Of a DNA stretch of 64,000 nt, positions 55,829 through 64,000 are shown piece by piece. The notes beneath the pieces were generated by a model, which was not told where the DNA came from, did no database searches, and worked only from the letters and a program-made list of their open reading frames with translations. Each line of letters begins with the position of its first letter. Position 1 is the first letter of the stretch. Both the position numbers and the translations under genes were made by a program. This DNA comes from Letharia columbiana. Lineage: Eukaryota; Ascomycota; Lecanoromycetes; Lecanorales; Parmeliaceae. The stretch covers positions 213,501-277,500 of the forward strand of contig NW_023501082.1 in the NCBI RefSeq assembly GCF_014066305.1. Reading direction: 5' to 3'.

Positions 55829-56880
55829 GGATATATCAACCTCTGCGTAGCCGCCGCTTGTGCTCCAGCCAATTTCTTTCTACTGCCCTCATATCGGCCC
55901 AAGCCAGAGGGCCGCGTTGGACAATGTATCAAGAACCTTGACTTCTCAGGCATCATCCTCTTCGTGGGCGCCTCCGTCTCGCTCGTCATGGGTATTGCAT
56001 TCGGTGGTGCAGTCTACACTTGGAAGAATGGCCAGATCATAGGCCAATTCTTTTGCTCCGGCATCCTTAAGATACTGCTCGGCCTCCAGCAGTCTAGGTC
56101 TGTCCTGACAACGAAGGAAAACAGCATATTGCCTGTGCAATTCCTCAAAACCTACGAGATGTGCATCCTGTTTGCCCAAGTCGCAGTCTGCATCGCCTGT
56201 ATCATAATTCCGGTGTATTTCATCCTCCTCTCCTTTCAATATCGTGCGCAATGACTCCGCTTTGGAAGCCGGGATCCGCCTGCTGCCTTTCGTGTTCGGT
56301 GCCGTGCTTAGGGCTATGATCAATGGAGTCGTCCTGGAGAGATACAGTCTGTATATGCCATGGTTTACCGTGGGGGGAGTACTTATCGCGAGTGTCGGTG
56401 GTCTCTTGTACACGATCAGTCCAGTTTCTAGTGCTGCGAAGGTTTACGGCTATAGCGTCATCACAGCGATTGGTACGGGCTTCTTTGGCAAGGCGCCTTT
56501 TTCTGGTAGCCCAGGCAAAAGTCGCTCAGCACCACGTCCCCTCCGCGACAGCGTTCATCAGTTGTGGCAGGTCACTGGCGTTAGTCTCTCGCTCTCGATC
56601 GCGACCAGCATATCCATCAACCAATCGACTGATAAGATTGCTCTCATCTCTCCAAATGCGACTCACTCGGCCCTTCAGGCTCTTATCGCTTGGCCTAGGA
56701 CATCATTCTTCAGGAGCCAGAATGTAAGCGATCAACGTCGGACCTTGGAAGCTCTCATATTGACTATTGATCATATCTATCTCATGGTTATCGTTTGTGG
56801 AGCATCTGCTGTGATCTTGTCCACCATCATGAGAAGAGAAAGGCTTTTTTCTGAAAGCTGGCGCCATGGGGGCATGATGA
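55826..56880 (+). pseudogene. DHA2-type MFS drug:H+ antiporter, truncated and frameshifted
   Basis: The + strand reads GYINLCVAAACAPANFFLLP, LDFSGIILFVGASVSLVMG, MCILFAQVAVCIACIIIPVYFILLSFQ, then a frameshift near 56240 to VRNDSALEAGIRLLPFVFG, YGYSVITAIGTGFFGKA, a second shift giving VAQAKVAQHHVPSATAFISCG in another frame, a third returning to VTGVSLSLSIATSISINQ, and DHIYLMVIVCGASAVILS before RRERLFSE. This is the C-terminal two thirds of a fungal 14-helix DHA2 transporter of the kind found beside secondary-metabolite genes. The first half, with motifs A-C, is absent, and the relic starts exactly at the dehydrogenase relic. Confidence 0.85.
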
Positions 56881-57408
56881 ATTGGAGAAAACTTGAGGCA
56901 TTGGGGTCAGAGGAGATGAGGGAAAAGGACTGGCTAGGTGTTTGGGCGAGCATTGGTCATTTTTCTCTTTGTTGCCTCCCCAACATGGGTACACTCATTC
57001 GAACCTTAAACTGGACTTTGCAGAGATTTGAATCTATTCATGATTCTTATTCGCTTCCACATGGTTGTAAGATACTTCAAGCCTCGGTGACCATGTGTGT
57101 ATGTTTCGGACATCATGTCGTAATTTACAGTACAGTATTCCTGGACGGATTAGAAAATTGGGCACGCGTAATTTTTTTTTAATCTTTCGATTTCTCTTTA
57201 AAATTAGATAGATGTTTCTCACTTTCATTGGGCCATCCACATGTCGGCTTTAGTCGGCGCTCTCTGCGAAAAACGCCTCTCAATTTGACTGCCCGTCGAT
57301 GATACGCCAACAATCTCCTTCCATCATGCCGCTTCACACTACAAACAAGGCAACGTTGCTCAAGTCCGTAGCATCAGCCTCTTCCACCTCAGATTTGCCC
57401 GCTACACA
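56881..57408. other. Intergenic region
   Basis: No gene. The open frame that continues after the transporter relic (to 57182) has no motif. Confidence 0.35.
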
Positions 57409-58419
57409 ATGCACATTCCAGAAGCGCTGACTCTAAACCCCAAAAGTGAGACAACAACCTCCTTCGTCTTGCGAGCCTGCCTGCAAGCTCTCCTCGCGAC
57501 CTTCCTCCCACTCCGTCGTGGCTCTCTTTCTACCGCCTTCTTACTAGCCGCAAACGCACTCACGACGCTCCCGCCAAACGTGCCAGCGACCCCGTCAGCA
57601 ACGAGCCAGGATCAGGCTCACCGACGCCGCTGCACGGCCCAGCTGTCGCAGGATGGTAATTCAGACCGCGTTGACGGCTCCGAACCCAAGGTGGTTCGTT
57701 TCCGTCCTAGGCGTCAGCTCGAGCCAGGGAGCCGCCGGTCGGAGACCAGACCTGGCGGCCGAAGCTGACGCTCAGGTGCAGTCCGCAAGGGAAAGCGGCA
57801 CCGGGCTTCGCGGATGTCGGGCAGCGTTTCCGCCCGATGTGGACAAGAAGCAGAAGCGGACCGACAATAAAGTGGGCTGTGCGCATCTCACTCCACCTCC
57901 CACCTCCCGATCCGCCCCCACCCACGGCGTGTTGGACGTAGACTGATCGTTCGAGGGGCGTGAAAAGACCCAGGCAGATCGATCGGACTGGCCGGCATGA
58001 CGGCCGAGACCAACACTACGCTCATCTCGCTCTCGTATTGGAAGGACGTAGAGCCCCTACGAGCGTCTGCGCAGGGTCCAGCGCAGCGTGCGGGCTGGGA
58101 TTGCTGGAACCGGACCATGAAGTCGCATCCGCACATTAGCATCATGCACGAGGTCTTTGCGGCGCCGAAGGGTCACTGGGAGAATATCTAAGTGAACATG
58201 GAACCCTTTGGGATGGGTGGGTAAGGTCCGCCTTGGGGAAAAGATCGTGTTGCTGATCAAGATGGATGGTTAGACCAGATGGAGCTTCCCGGCGGCGAGG
58301 GTGCGGGTGGATTGAGGAGTGCGCTTGTCCAAGCCAAGGGCCCCAAGTGGAGGTCAATGTTGGGCAGGATGAGCAGGGTGGACATGTTTGAAGGGTATGA
58401 GGCTGAGGAGGATTGAGTG
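57409..58419 (+). pseudogene. DUF4188 (monooxygenase-like) gene, broken
   Basis: The best block is 57997-58191: TTLISLSYWKDVEPLRASAQGP, AGWDCWNRTMKSHPHISIMHEVF and APKGHWENI, the conserved core of the DUF4188 family, a dimeric alpha/beta-barrel group often annotated as monooxygenase. The family tail continues in frame but behind stops: NI-stop-VNMEPFGMGG-stop, then SALVQAKGPKWRSMLGRMSR to 58419. Upstream blocks in other frames (VRACLQALLATFLPL at about 57465; WFVSVLGVSSSQG and EADAQVQSARESGTGLRG at about 57690-57830) match the family N-terminus in order. The TAA at about 58189 replaces the Tyr usual in NIYVN. A shortened protein could in principle be made, but several stops and frame changes favour a pseudogene. 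Confidence 0.7.
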
Positions 58420-58922
58420 GGTGGGTGGGTGTGTGTGGGGCGGGGGGAATCGTCCAGACGGGCACCAGAAGGGAGTGCAACACCCGAAAAGGGCAAACGC
58501 AGCGTCGATTATCCTTACAAGCCCCCACCCACACCCAAAAACCTTCCATAAACCCTCACTCCAACCCTGCCCCATTACTCCCCGCCTCCCTCAAACCCCC
58601 AAACCTCCAAAACCCACATCCGACCCCGCCCAACGCCAGCCCACGCCATCCTCTCTGCCCAGGGCGTCCCCCAACCAGCCCTCACCTCCCCAAAGCCCAC
58701 CTCTGTGACCGTCTCGACCCCCACCCCCGCCCCCATCCCACCTCCCAACCTCCAACGCCCACGGCCGAAGCACTCGAAGCCGGCCTTCGCGCGGCCCTCA
58801 GGTACTAAGGACCCCAAAAAGATCCATCGCTCTTTGAGTCCACTAAATCCCGCACCCGTGGACAAGCTGAGGAAAAGCCGTCAGCTGGTCCTGCGCTCAC
58901 ATCCAGCCCACGCACCAAAGGG
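58420..58922. other. Low-complexity C/G-rich region
   Basis: GTGGGTGGGTGG and then long C-rich stretches produce several long Pro-rich or Gly-rich frames on both strands. None has a motif. No gene is called. Confidence 0.4.
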
Positions 58923-59085
58923 CACACAGAAGCCTGGCTCCAGCCCGATCCTGGTAATTCTAACTTGGCTTCTGTTGACAGTCATTACCCATGCATGCCT
59001 GTTGAAATGGTCTTATATTTTACGCTCCCTCAGCTGCCGCGCACTCTGCCGGCCGCCCTAGGGCCGAAAAGGAGCTACGCAATCG
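58923..59085 (-). pseudogene. Decayed copy of the secreted Cys-containing protein gene
   Basis: The DNA aligns over about 160 bp with 53900-54045 inside the secreted-protein gene, in the same orientation. Shared landmarks include CACACA-AAGCC, ATCCTGGTAA, ACTTGG and GGCCGCCC/GGAGCCGAAA-type blocks. On the minus strand the best conserved piece reads QVRITRIGLEPGFCV, against QVSFTRIGAEKGFCV in the intact protein. Stops interrupt the frame on both sides, and the signal peptide and C-terminal Cys region are gone. Confidence 0.75.
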
Positions 59086-59639
59086 TTATTGCACTGTTTG
59101 GGTCGTAATTTCTTTTGGTGATCACTTTGGGTTTGTTTGTCAAAAGTGGCTAGCTGTACAGATGACGGTTCATTGGGATTCATCGTTGGTATGGGTTCTA
59201 GCCGCAATAGGTCGTCTGCGTCAAGTAGTTCGAGATCTTTTAGGTCCAGATGTGGTGAGTAATATGGGCTGCTTCCCCTTAATATTTGTCATCAGCATCA
59301 AATTCATTATAACAAGTTGCTGTTGGATTTGGGATTTTTCCCCAAAAAGTTGTTTATTTCCAAGTATGTTAGGGCATATTTTTATCAGAAGTAAGTATTA
59401 ATGTGAGTGGTAGGTTGCAGCACTATGGCTCTCCTGTGCTTGCACAATTGCGAAGACGGTCACTGCAACCTCGATCCCGCTCTTGGTTCCATACGTGGGT
59501 AGACAATTGTCATAGTTGGACGATCCATGAGCACAAATGGGATAAGGCTCAGAAGACGTATCTGGAGCATGCGGAAAACTCCCAGTCGCAGCGCCGACCG
59601 CGGAAACCGAACGCCGGGAGACTTGTTGAGATAGGAATG
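59086..59639. other. Intergenic region
   Basis: No gene seen. A minus-strand frame at 59398-59643 follows the stop of the next gene and has no motif. Confidence 0.35.
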
Positions 59640-61325
59640 TCACTGGTACAGAGAATCCATCTTGACACCCGGGAGACAGACATTGGAGGTCCCAGCATGC
59701 CTGACGATTCCATGACCACCAACCGTAGTATTCTTTGCAACGCCCTTATCGCCCCACCATACATTCACTTCCTCTTCAAACCAATCGTCCATCAAATTGA
59801 CCAGTGTCTGTAAATGCCCAAAAGTGGCCGGCTGCGAGCCGCTTCTCTGGCTCCAGGCCAGAAACGATCCAAAGGCGGCCACGACACCTACTCCAGCAAG
59901 TAGTAGGAGAATGCCTACCCAGTTCATATACACACTTTGGCCGTCGGAGTTCACAGCCAAGCCGAATAACCAGTAAGCAAGTGATTTCAGTGCGAAAAGG
60001 AGGACGGTTTGCCAGCTAGAGATTGCAGTTTTCAAGGACCCGACAGGGCCGAAGGAACGCTGTGTCCCCTTCTTACTGGTGGCAAGGCGCCAGATGTGCT
60101 CGTCGCGGGACAAATTCACCAGGAGTTCGGTGAGATGCAGCGACAGAGTCAGGAAAATTTGCAGAGAAGTTGTGATGAGTAGGGCGCAGAGGTTGAGCTC
60201 CAGGACAGGGATGGACTCCCCGTAGAGAGGCAAGGTAGTCGATGAGGTCTTTCGAAAGTATGGATTTGACCCTACGGCAATGCCCCAGACTATTACTAGA
60301 GCGACAAATGCCCAAAGGAAACGGGTGATATGTCTGATTGAGGGCATAGCACGCCGTGCTGAAGCTTGGGTGGGGAGAGGCTTCTCAGGCATTGATGCCC
60401 AGTCGGTTTGGTGAACACTAAGCATGCAGCGACCATCAACGCTGCGCATCCCATGATGTAGGCACGTGAGAGCGGTATTGAGGGGGTTTGAACTCCATGT
60501 CGGTATGAGCTTTCGAGAATCCCAGAGGCAGAGGGTAGAGATCATAGCCTGACCAAGTATGCCAATACCAAGCGCCGAAATAGCGATGCCATTGAGAACG
60601 AACCCCTTCTTTTCGGCACTGGTCGAGGATAAGAACAGCTGGCCAGATGATGCGTAACATATCATCAGAAGGAACGCCGAGACCAGATTGGTCGACCATC
60701 TGCTGGATGAATAACGGCGCGTACTTACTAAAAGCCGAGCATTTGAATTGTACAAAAGCCGGCCTTCGCGCCAAAGTGCCCAGCGAGTGGACGCCGAATG
60801 AATATAGCCAAGACAGTCCGTACAAAGACTGATACAAATGTTGACTGCCAGCTTCACGAGTTCTTGGCGTACTGTGCTCAGGAAAAAGACGCGTTCGCCT
60901 TGCCCGTTATGGGTGTAACCACCATTTTGAGTACGGAACAGTTGGCCGGATTGGAAGGTCCAATGTGCGAGAGTAACGCAGGCGATGGATACGAGCCAGC
61001 TGAAGATGAGTCCGCCGATACATGTGTTGCGGGTCATGAGTCCTTTATCGTAGGCTGGAAGCGTCTGAACTTCGTGAATCCAATTCATGTTCGTCTCTTT
61101 CAAGGACGACATAGGTTCTAGAGGCTCTTTGTGCGCCGAGTCATGCTTTGCATTCGATGTGCTGGGCTCGGTGTGGCGATGTGCTGTCCCAGACCGCGTC
61201 CATTGTTGCCGCCTTCTCGTCAAAGGCCAATCCAGGCGCCAGCCTGCCATTTTCACCAAGGGAAAAAAGATCTGGGCGGTGATTACTGTCGAAACATCTA
61301 GACCTTGGGTGTCGAAAATGTTCAA
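59640..61325 (-). CDS. Multi-pass membrane protein of unknown function
   Basis: A single-exon ORF of 561 residues. A second in-frame ATG at 61250 (MAGWRLDWP) may be the real start, since the first 25 residues look unconserved. About eight hydrophobic helices are visible, beginning with CIGGLIFSWLVSIACVTLA, then LVSAFLLMICYASSG, ISALGIGILGQAMISTLCLW, FLWAFVALVIVWGIAVG, LCALLITTSLQIFLTLSLHL, LLFALKSLAYWLFGLA and WVGILLLLAGVGVVAAFGSFLAW. The soluble tail ends GHLQTLVNLMDDWFEEE, WWGDKG, VRHAGTS and then LPGVKMDSLY. I recognise this tail as typical of a widespread fungal family without assigned role. It is divergent from RAX2, with 452 bp between start codons. Confidence 0.8.
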   Translation of the reverse strand: MNIFDTQGLDVSTVITAQIFFPLVKMAGWRLDWPLTRRRQQWTRSGTAHRHTEPSTSNAKHDSAHKEPLEPMSSLKETNMNWIHEVQTLPAYDKGLMTRNTCIGGLIFSWLVSIACVTLAHWTFQSGQLFRTQNGGYTHNGQGERVFFLSTVRQELVKLAVNICISLCTDCLGYIHSASTRWALWREGRLLYNSNARLLVSTRRYSSSRWSTNLVSAFLLMICYASSGQLFLSSTSAEKKGFVLNGIAISALGIGILGQAMISTLCLWDSRKLIPTWSSNPLNTALTCLHHGMRSVDGRCMLSVHQTDWASMPEKPLPTQASARRAMPSIRHITRFLWAFVALVIVWGIAVGSNPYFRKTSSTTLPLYGESIPVLELNLCALLITTSLQIFLTLSLHLTELLVNLSRDEHIWRLATSKKGTQRSFGPVGSLKTAISSWQTVLLFALKSLAYWLFGLAVNSDGQSVYMNWVGILLLLAGVGVVAAFGSFLAWSQRSGSQPATFGHLQTLVNLMDDWFEEEVNVWWGDKGVAKNTTVGGHGIVRHAGTSNVCLPGVKMDSLYQ

Positions 61326-61777
61326 TCAGGCGGTGTGAACCGCTGGTATTGCTTGTGCGTGTTGTCCAGCTGCTCTGCCGGCCTGGATGACTGGAGGACT
61401 ACGGAGACACTACCTTCCTAGCAATGATGTGATGTCGCATGAAGATTGAGATATATTCGAAATAACAGCGGGGAGAACAAGACTGCTGGGAGAAATACTT
61501 GCCCATTCGGCGATGTTCGATTTGCGAGGGTGTGGTGCCGATGATCTTCAGCCACAGCTGGGCTGTACGCGGCCCCCGAGATCCTTCGCTCGATATGGTA
61601 TCCACTCGCATCATCGTGCATAATAGGCTAGACAAATCAGGACACCCTCAAATGCCCAACTGCATTGGACATCTAATAATATCCCGCTGTGCAACTCTCA
61701 CTGTATGCTAGCATTTCAAGTCCGACAGCGTATCAGACTATCTTTGATTTTTCATAGTTTTCATACGTGGCCCTAGC
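61326..61777. promoter_or_regulatory. Shared intergenic region between the membrane protein gene and RAX2
   Basis: 452 bp between divergent starts. It must carry both promoters. No clear core elements recognised. The short minus-strand frames at 61399-61635 have no motif. Confidence 0.3.
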
Positions 61778-64000
61778 ATGACTTGTACATTTCTGGCGAT
61801 TCTGGGATTGCAACTCTTCCTCCTTGTGCTGTCGTGGGGTGCCGATGGTTTCGAGGTCCAGCCTGTCCAGATACCCCAGCTGGATTTCAGTGAGATCGGT
61901 CGTGTTGCATTCATTGGAGATTTCGAAGCGCTATCACTCTACCAGTACACCGAGCGATCCAGCAATGCCTCTGCGCCCTCAGGCAATGGCGGTCAATCAA
62001 TTTTGCAGCAGCTCCCGAACGGAGATCTTGTCGAACTCGCAGAAGCCAACGGGCCCATAGAACATGTTGGTGCCTTTGTGATGCACGATGGTACATATGC
62101 AGGGACCATTGTCGTAGGAAACTTCACTGCAATAGCCGGTATTCCTGCAGAAGGTATTGCTATGTTCAATACCACCTCGCGCACCGTCTCTCCTATGCCA
62201 GGGCTTAGTGGCCCAATATTCACGCTGCTGATGGACGGCGAGGACCGAAACACATTTTATGTAGGTGGGGACTTCTCAGCCGCGAACTCAGGCAATGTGT
62301 TGGCTTGGGTAGGCACGAGTGGCTGGGCCAGCTTACCATTTGGAGGTTTTAACGGACCTGTCAACTCGATCGCTAAATTGTCGGACGGATCTTTGGCTTT
62401 TGGAGGCAGCTTTGATAACCTGCTCAATCGAAGTATTGCTGCAAACATCAGTGCGCTTTTCCAAGGCAACTCCACAGAACTGAGTGGACTTTTCGGATTC
62501 AATCCTAGCGCATCAACTGAAGGTGGTCGTTCTGCAGCGGTCACTCGTACAAAGCTTGACCCGGGGGCGGTGGTAAACGATCTGGTCTCGTACAACAATT
62601 CTTTGTTCGTTGCTGGGGCTTTCCAGTCTCGCGATATCCACAACATCTTTGTTATCGAGAATGATACCTCCATTGCTTTATCAGGGGGTGGATTGAATGC
62701 TAGAGTCAACACCCTCTATCTTGCACAAGACCTGCTTTTCGCAGGGGGTGACTTCACGGACACGGCCAACAAGACCACTGGAAACCTTTCACATGTGGCT
62801 GTCTATTCAATACTAGATCAAAATTGGCAGGCCTTAGGGGCAGGGGTGAACGGTCCAATCTCACATTTGAACCCTTTGGAGTTCATCATTACACCGGGCT
62901 CGGCCCCAGAAATTGTTGTTGTTGTTAATGGAGATTTTAACCAACTTCAAGAGTTCGGAAACAACTCAATGGCTTCGGTGGACGGCCTCGGGATTTGGGT
63001 GCCATCGGCAAACAATTGGCTGCAGAATATCGCGATTGACCAACAAGCTTTCCATGGCCAACTCAGCAGCTGCAGCACAAACATCAGCGCAGCGCAGGAG
63101 ACTGATCTCATCTGCGCCGGAACACTATCTTCTTATGGTCTCAGAGCAAGCAGTGCAATTGGACTCATAACTGACACGTCCCAAAATCTTGAACTTGTTA
63201 CTTTGGGACTTCAGACCAAGTCGAGTAATGGATCTGGCGCCGCGACCGGACTGTTCTACTCAGAAAACGGGCTCAATCTCACAATAATTGCTGGACAGTT
63301 CATAGCTGAAGCGTCCGACAAGTCTGTTGTCCAAAATCTTGCATTCATCAACAATACCGACAATCCCGAAATAGTCTCCGGCATGAATTCTGACTTTGGG
63401 AGCAATTTTTCTATCCAAAGCCTAGCCACCCAGTCGACCATTTTGTATGCCGGCGGTGTTCTAGCTGGCAAGGTAAAAAACCAGAATGTCGAAGGCATCT
63501 TCGCATACAACTTATCTGAGCATGACTTTTCGGTCAGCCAACCACCTGCCTTGGAAGGAAACGTTGTCGAGGTAAAAGCCATGAAAATAAAACCACAAGG
63601 TAGCCAACTGTATGTTGGCGGCAGTTTCGCGAAGGCTGGTTTGATTGACTGTCCGAGCGTCTGCGTCTACGATACTGCGTCACAAAATTGGAGCCGTCCA
63701 GGCACTGAGCTTAGTGGCTCTGTCACTTACTTGACTTGGACTGACGACGAAACACTGATTGCTGCCGGCAACATTGCCGTTGGTGGCGTGTCTTATTCTT
63801 TGGCAACATTCTATGTTCCTGATGGTGAGTGGACACCTTTCAGGGAGGACCAGCCAATCCCGGGTCAAATCACTGCAATGAGTCCTACAGGCTCCAGAGG
63901 TCAAGATACGCCATCTGGTAGTGCTGGTTGGTCCAGCGACTCGGCGGGTTTCTGGATTGCCGGCACTTATCCCAATAGCTCCGCTTTTCTAATGAAATGG
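61778..64000 (+). CDS. RAX2: Rax2-like cortical polarity protein, 5' part (runs off the window)
   Basis: One uninterrupted frame of 741 codons from ATG 61778 to the window end. A signal peptide (MTCTFLAILGLQLFLLVLSWGADG) leads into VQIPQLDFSEIGRVAFIGDFEALSLY, the Rax2 N-terminus. The body is a series of beta-propeller/kelch-like units marked by FYVGGDFSAA, LAFGGSFDNL, LFVAGAFQSR, LLFAGGDFTDT, ILYAGGVLAG and LYVGGSFAKAG, with many N-glycosylation sequons (for example NFT, NRS, NNS, NKT, NLS). Full Rax2 proteins are about 1200-1260 residues with one C-terminal membrane helix, which would lie beyond 64000. In yeast Rax2 marks bud and division sites. In filamentous fungi it affects hyphal polarity and septation. 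No introns are needed in the visible part. Confidence 0.93.
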   Translation, partial: MTCTFLAILGLQLFLLVLSWGADGFEVQPVQIPQLDFSEIGRVAFIGDFEALSLYQYTERSSNASAPSGNGGQSILQQLPNGDLVELAEANGPIEHVGAFVMHDGTYAGTIVVGNFTAIAGIPAEGIAMFNTTSRTVSPMPGLSGPIFTLLMDGEDRNTFYVGGDFSAANSGNVLAWVGTSGWASLPFGGFNGPVNSIAKLSDGSLAFGGSFDNLLNRSIAANISALFQGNSTELSGLFGFNPSASTEGGRSAAVTRTKLDPGAVVNDLVSYNNSLFVAGAFQSRDIHNIFVIENDTSIALSGGGLNARVNTLYLAQDLLFAGGDFTDTANKTTGNLSHVAVYSILDQNWQALGAGVNGPISHLNPLEFIITPGSAPEIVVVVNGDFNQLQEFGNNSMASVDGLGIWVPSANNWLQNIAIDQQAFHGQLSSCSTNISAAQETDLICAGTLSSYGLRASSAIGLITDTSQNLELVTLGLQTKSSNGSGAATGLFYSENGLNLTIIAGQFIAEASDKSVVQNLAFINNTDNPEIVSGMNSDFGSNFSIQSLATQSTILYAGGVLAGKVKNQNVEGIFAYNLSEHDFSVSQPPALEGNVVEVKAMKIKPQGSQLYVGGSFAKAGLIDCPSVCVYDTASQNWSRPGTELSGSVTYLTWTDDETLIAAGNIAVGGVSYSLATFYVPDGEWTPFREDQPIPGQITAMSPTGSRGQDTPSGSAGWSSDSAGFWIAGTYPNSSAFLMKW

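Noticed and set aside
58388..58865. Pro-rich and Gly-rich frames of 100-130 codons
   Set aside because: Produced by C-rich low-complexity DNA. Equal frames exist on both strands and no motif is present.
1..64000. CRISPR arrays, bacterial insertion sequences, operons
   Set aside because: No regularly spaced direct repeats with unique spacers were seen, and all firm genes are eukaryotic with introns. The only tandem array (20154-20268) has no spacers.

Overview
This window looks like a chromosomal segment of a filamentous ascomycete (Pezizomycotina, most likely a Dothideomycete). Genes sit on both strands and are cut by short introns of about 46-82 nt with GT..AG ends and CTAAC/CTGAC-like branch sites. 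There are no operons or bacterial ribosome sites. Recognisable products include eIF2 alpha, a TRPY/Yvc1 channel, phospholipase D, a Prs-type PRPP synthetase with a fungal insertion, a mitochondrial carrier and Rax2. Exon boundaries were deduced by hand from reading frame, splice consensus and remembered family conservation. No database search was possible.

Layout: (1) 1-2.6 kb holds only protein-like scraps. (2) 2.65-8.1 kb carries eIF2 alpha (-), a Yvc1-like vacuolar cation channel (+) and an F-box-like protein (-). (3) 8.1-11.3 kb is gene-poor and ends in an A-rich tract, followed by phospholipase D (+, 11.3-14.1 kb). (4) 14.1-22.2 kb is a gene-poor stretch with simple repeats, a 19-bp tandem array and one small Cys-rich ORF. 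(5) 22.3-28.4 kb is a housekeeping block: a two-pass membrane protein with a SAP-like N-terminus (-), a mitochondrial carrier (-), PRPP synthetase (+) and a small repeat protein (-). (6) 29-32 kb has a FAD-oxidoreductase relic, a P-loop sulfotransferase-like gene and a small Pro-rich ORF.

(7) 33-44 kb holds three large NTPase-type genes. These are an AAA ATPase (-), a DUF7708/NACHT-like protein without a Walker A lysine (+), and a second AAA ATPase (+) broken by at least three frameshifts and a 0.4-kb insertion with a 10-bp target duplication. (8) 46-59 kb is a gene graveyard. It contains a Dal5-type MFS pseudogene, a stacked set of TA-flanked inverted-repeat elements, an ankyrin relic, a D-2-hydroxyacid dehydrogenase relic fused end to end with a DHA2 MFS relic, a DUF4188 monooxygenase-like pseudogene and a decayed copy of a secreted-protein gene. 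Apparently intact genes lie among them: an amidohydrolase, the secreted protein itself and a small membrane protein. (9) 59.6-64 kb returns to conserved genes: an eight-helix membrane protein (-) and, divergently, RAX2 (+), which runs off the end.

The conserved blocks show no common pathway and look like ordinary fungal gene order. The accessory part (33-59 kb) is the interesting one. It combines fast-evolving NTPase/ankyrin families, which are related in type to fungal allorecognition genes, with DNA-element insertions and many decayed metabolic and transport genes. The clearest unusual structure is at 48141-49162. Two inverted-repeat elements, each bounded by TA, lie side by side exactly at the central TA of a perfect 30-bp palindrome, which is itself bounded by TA.
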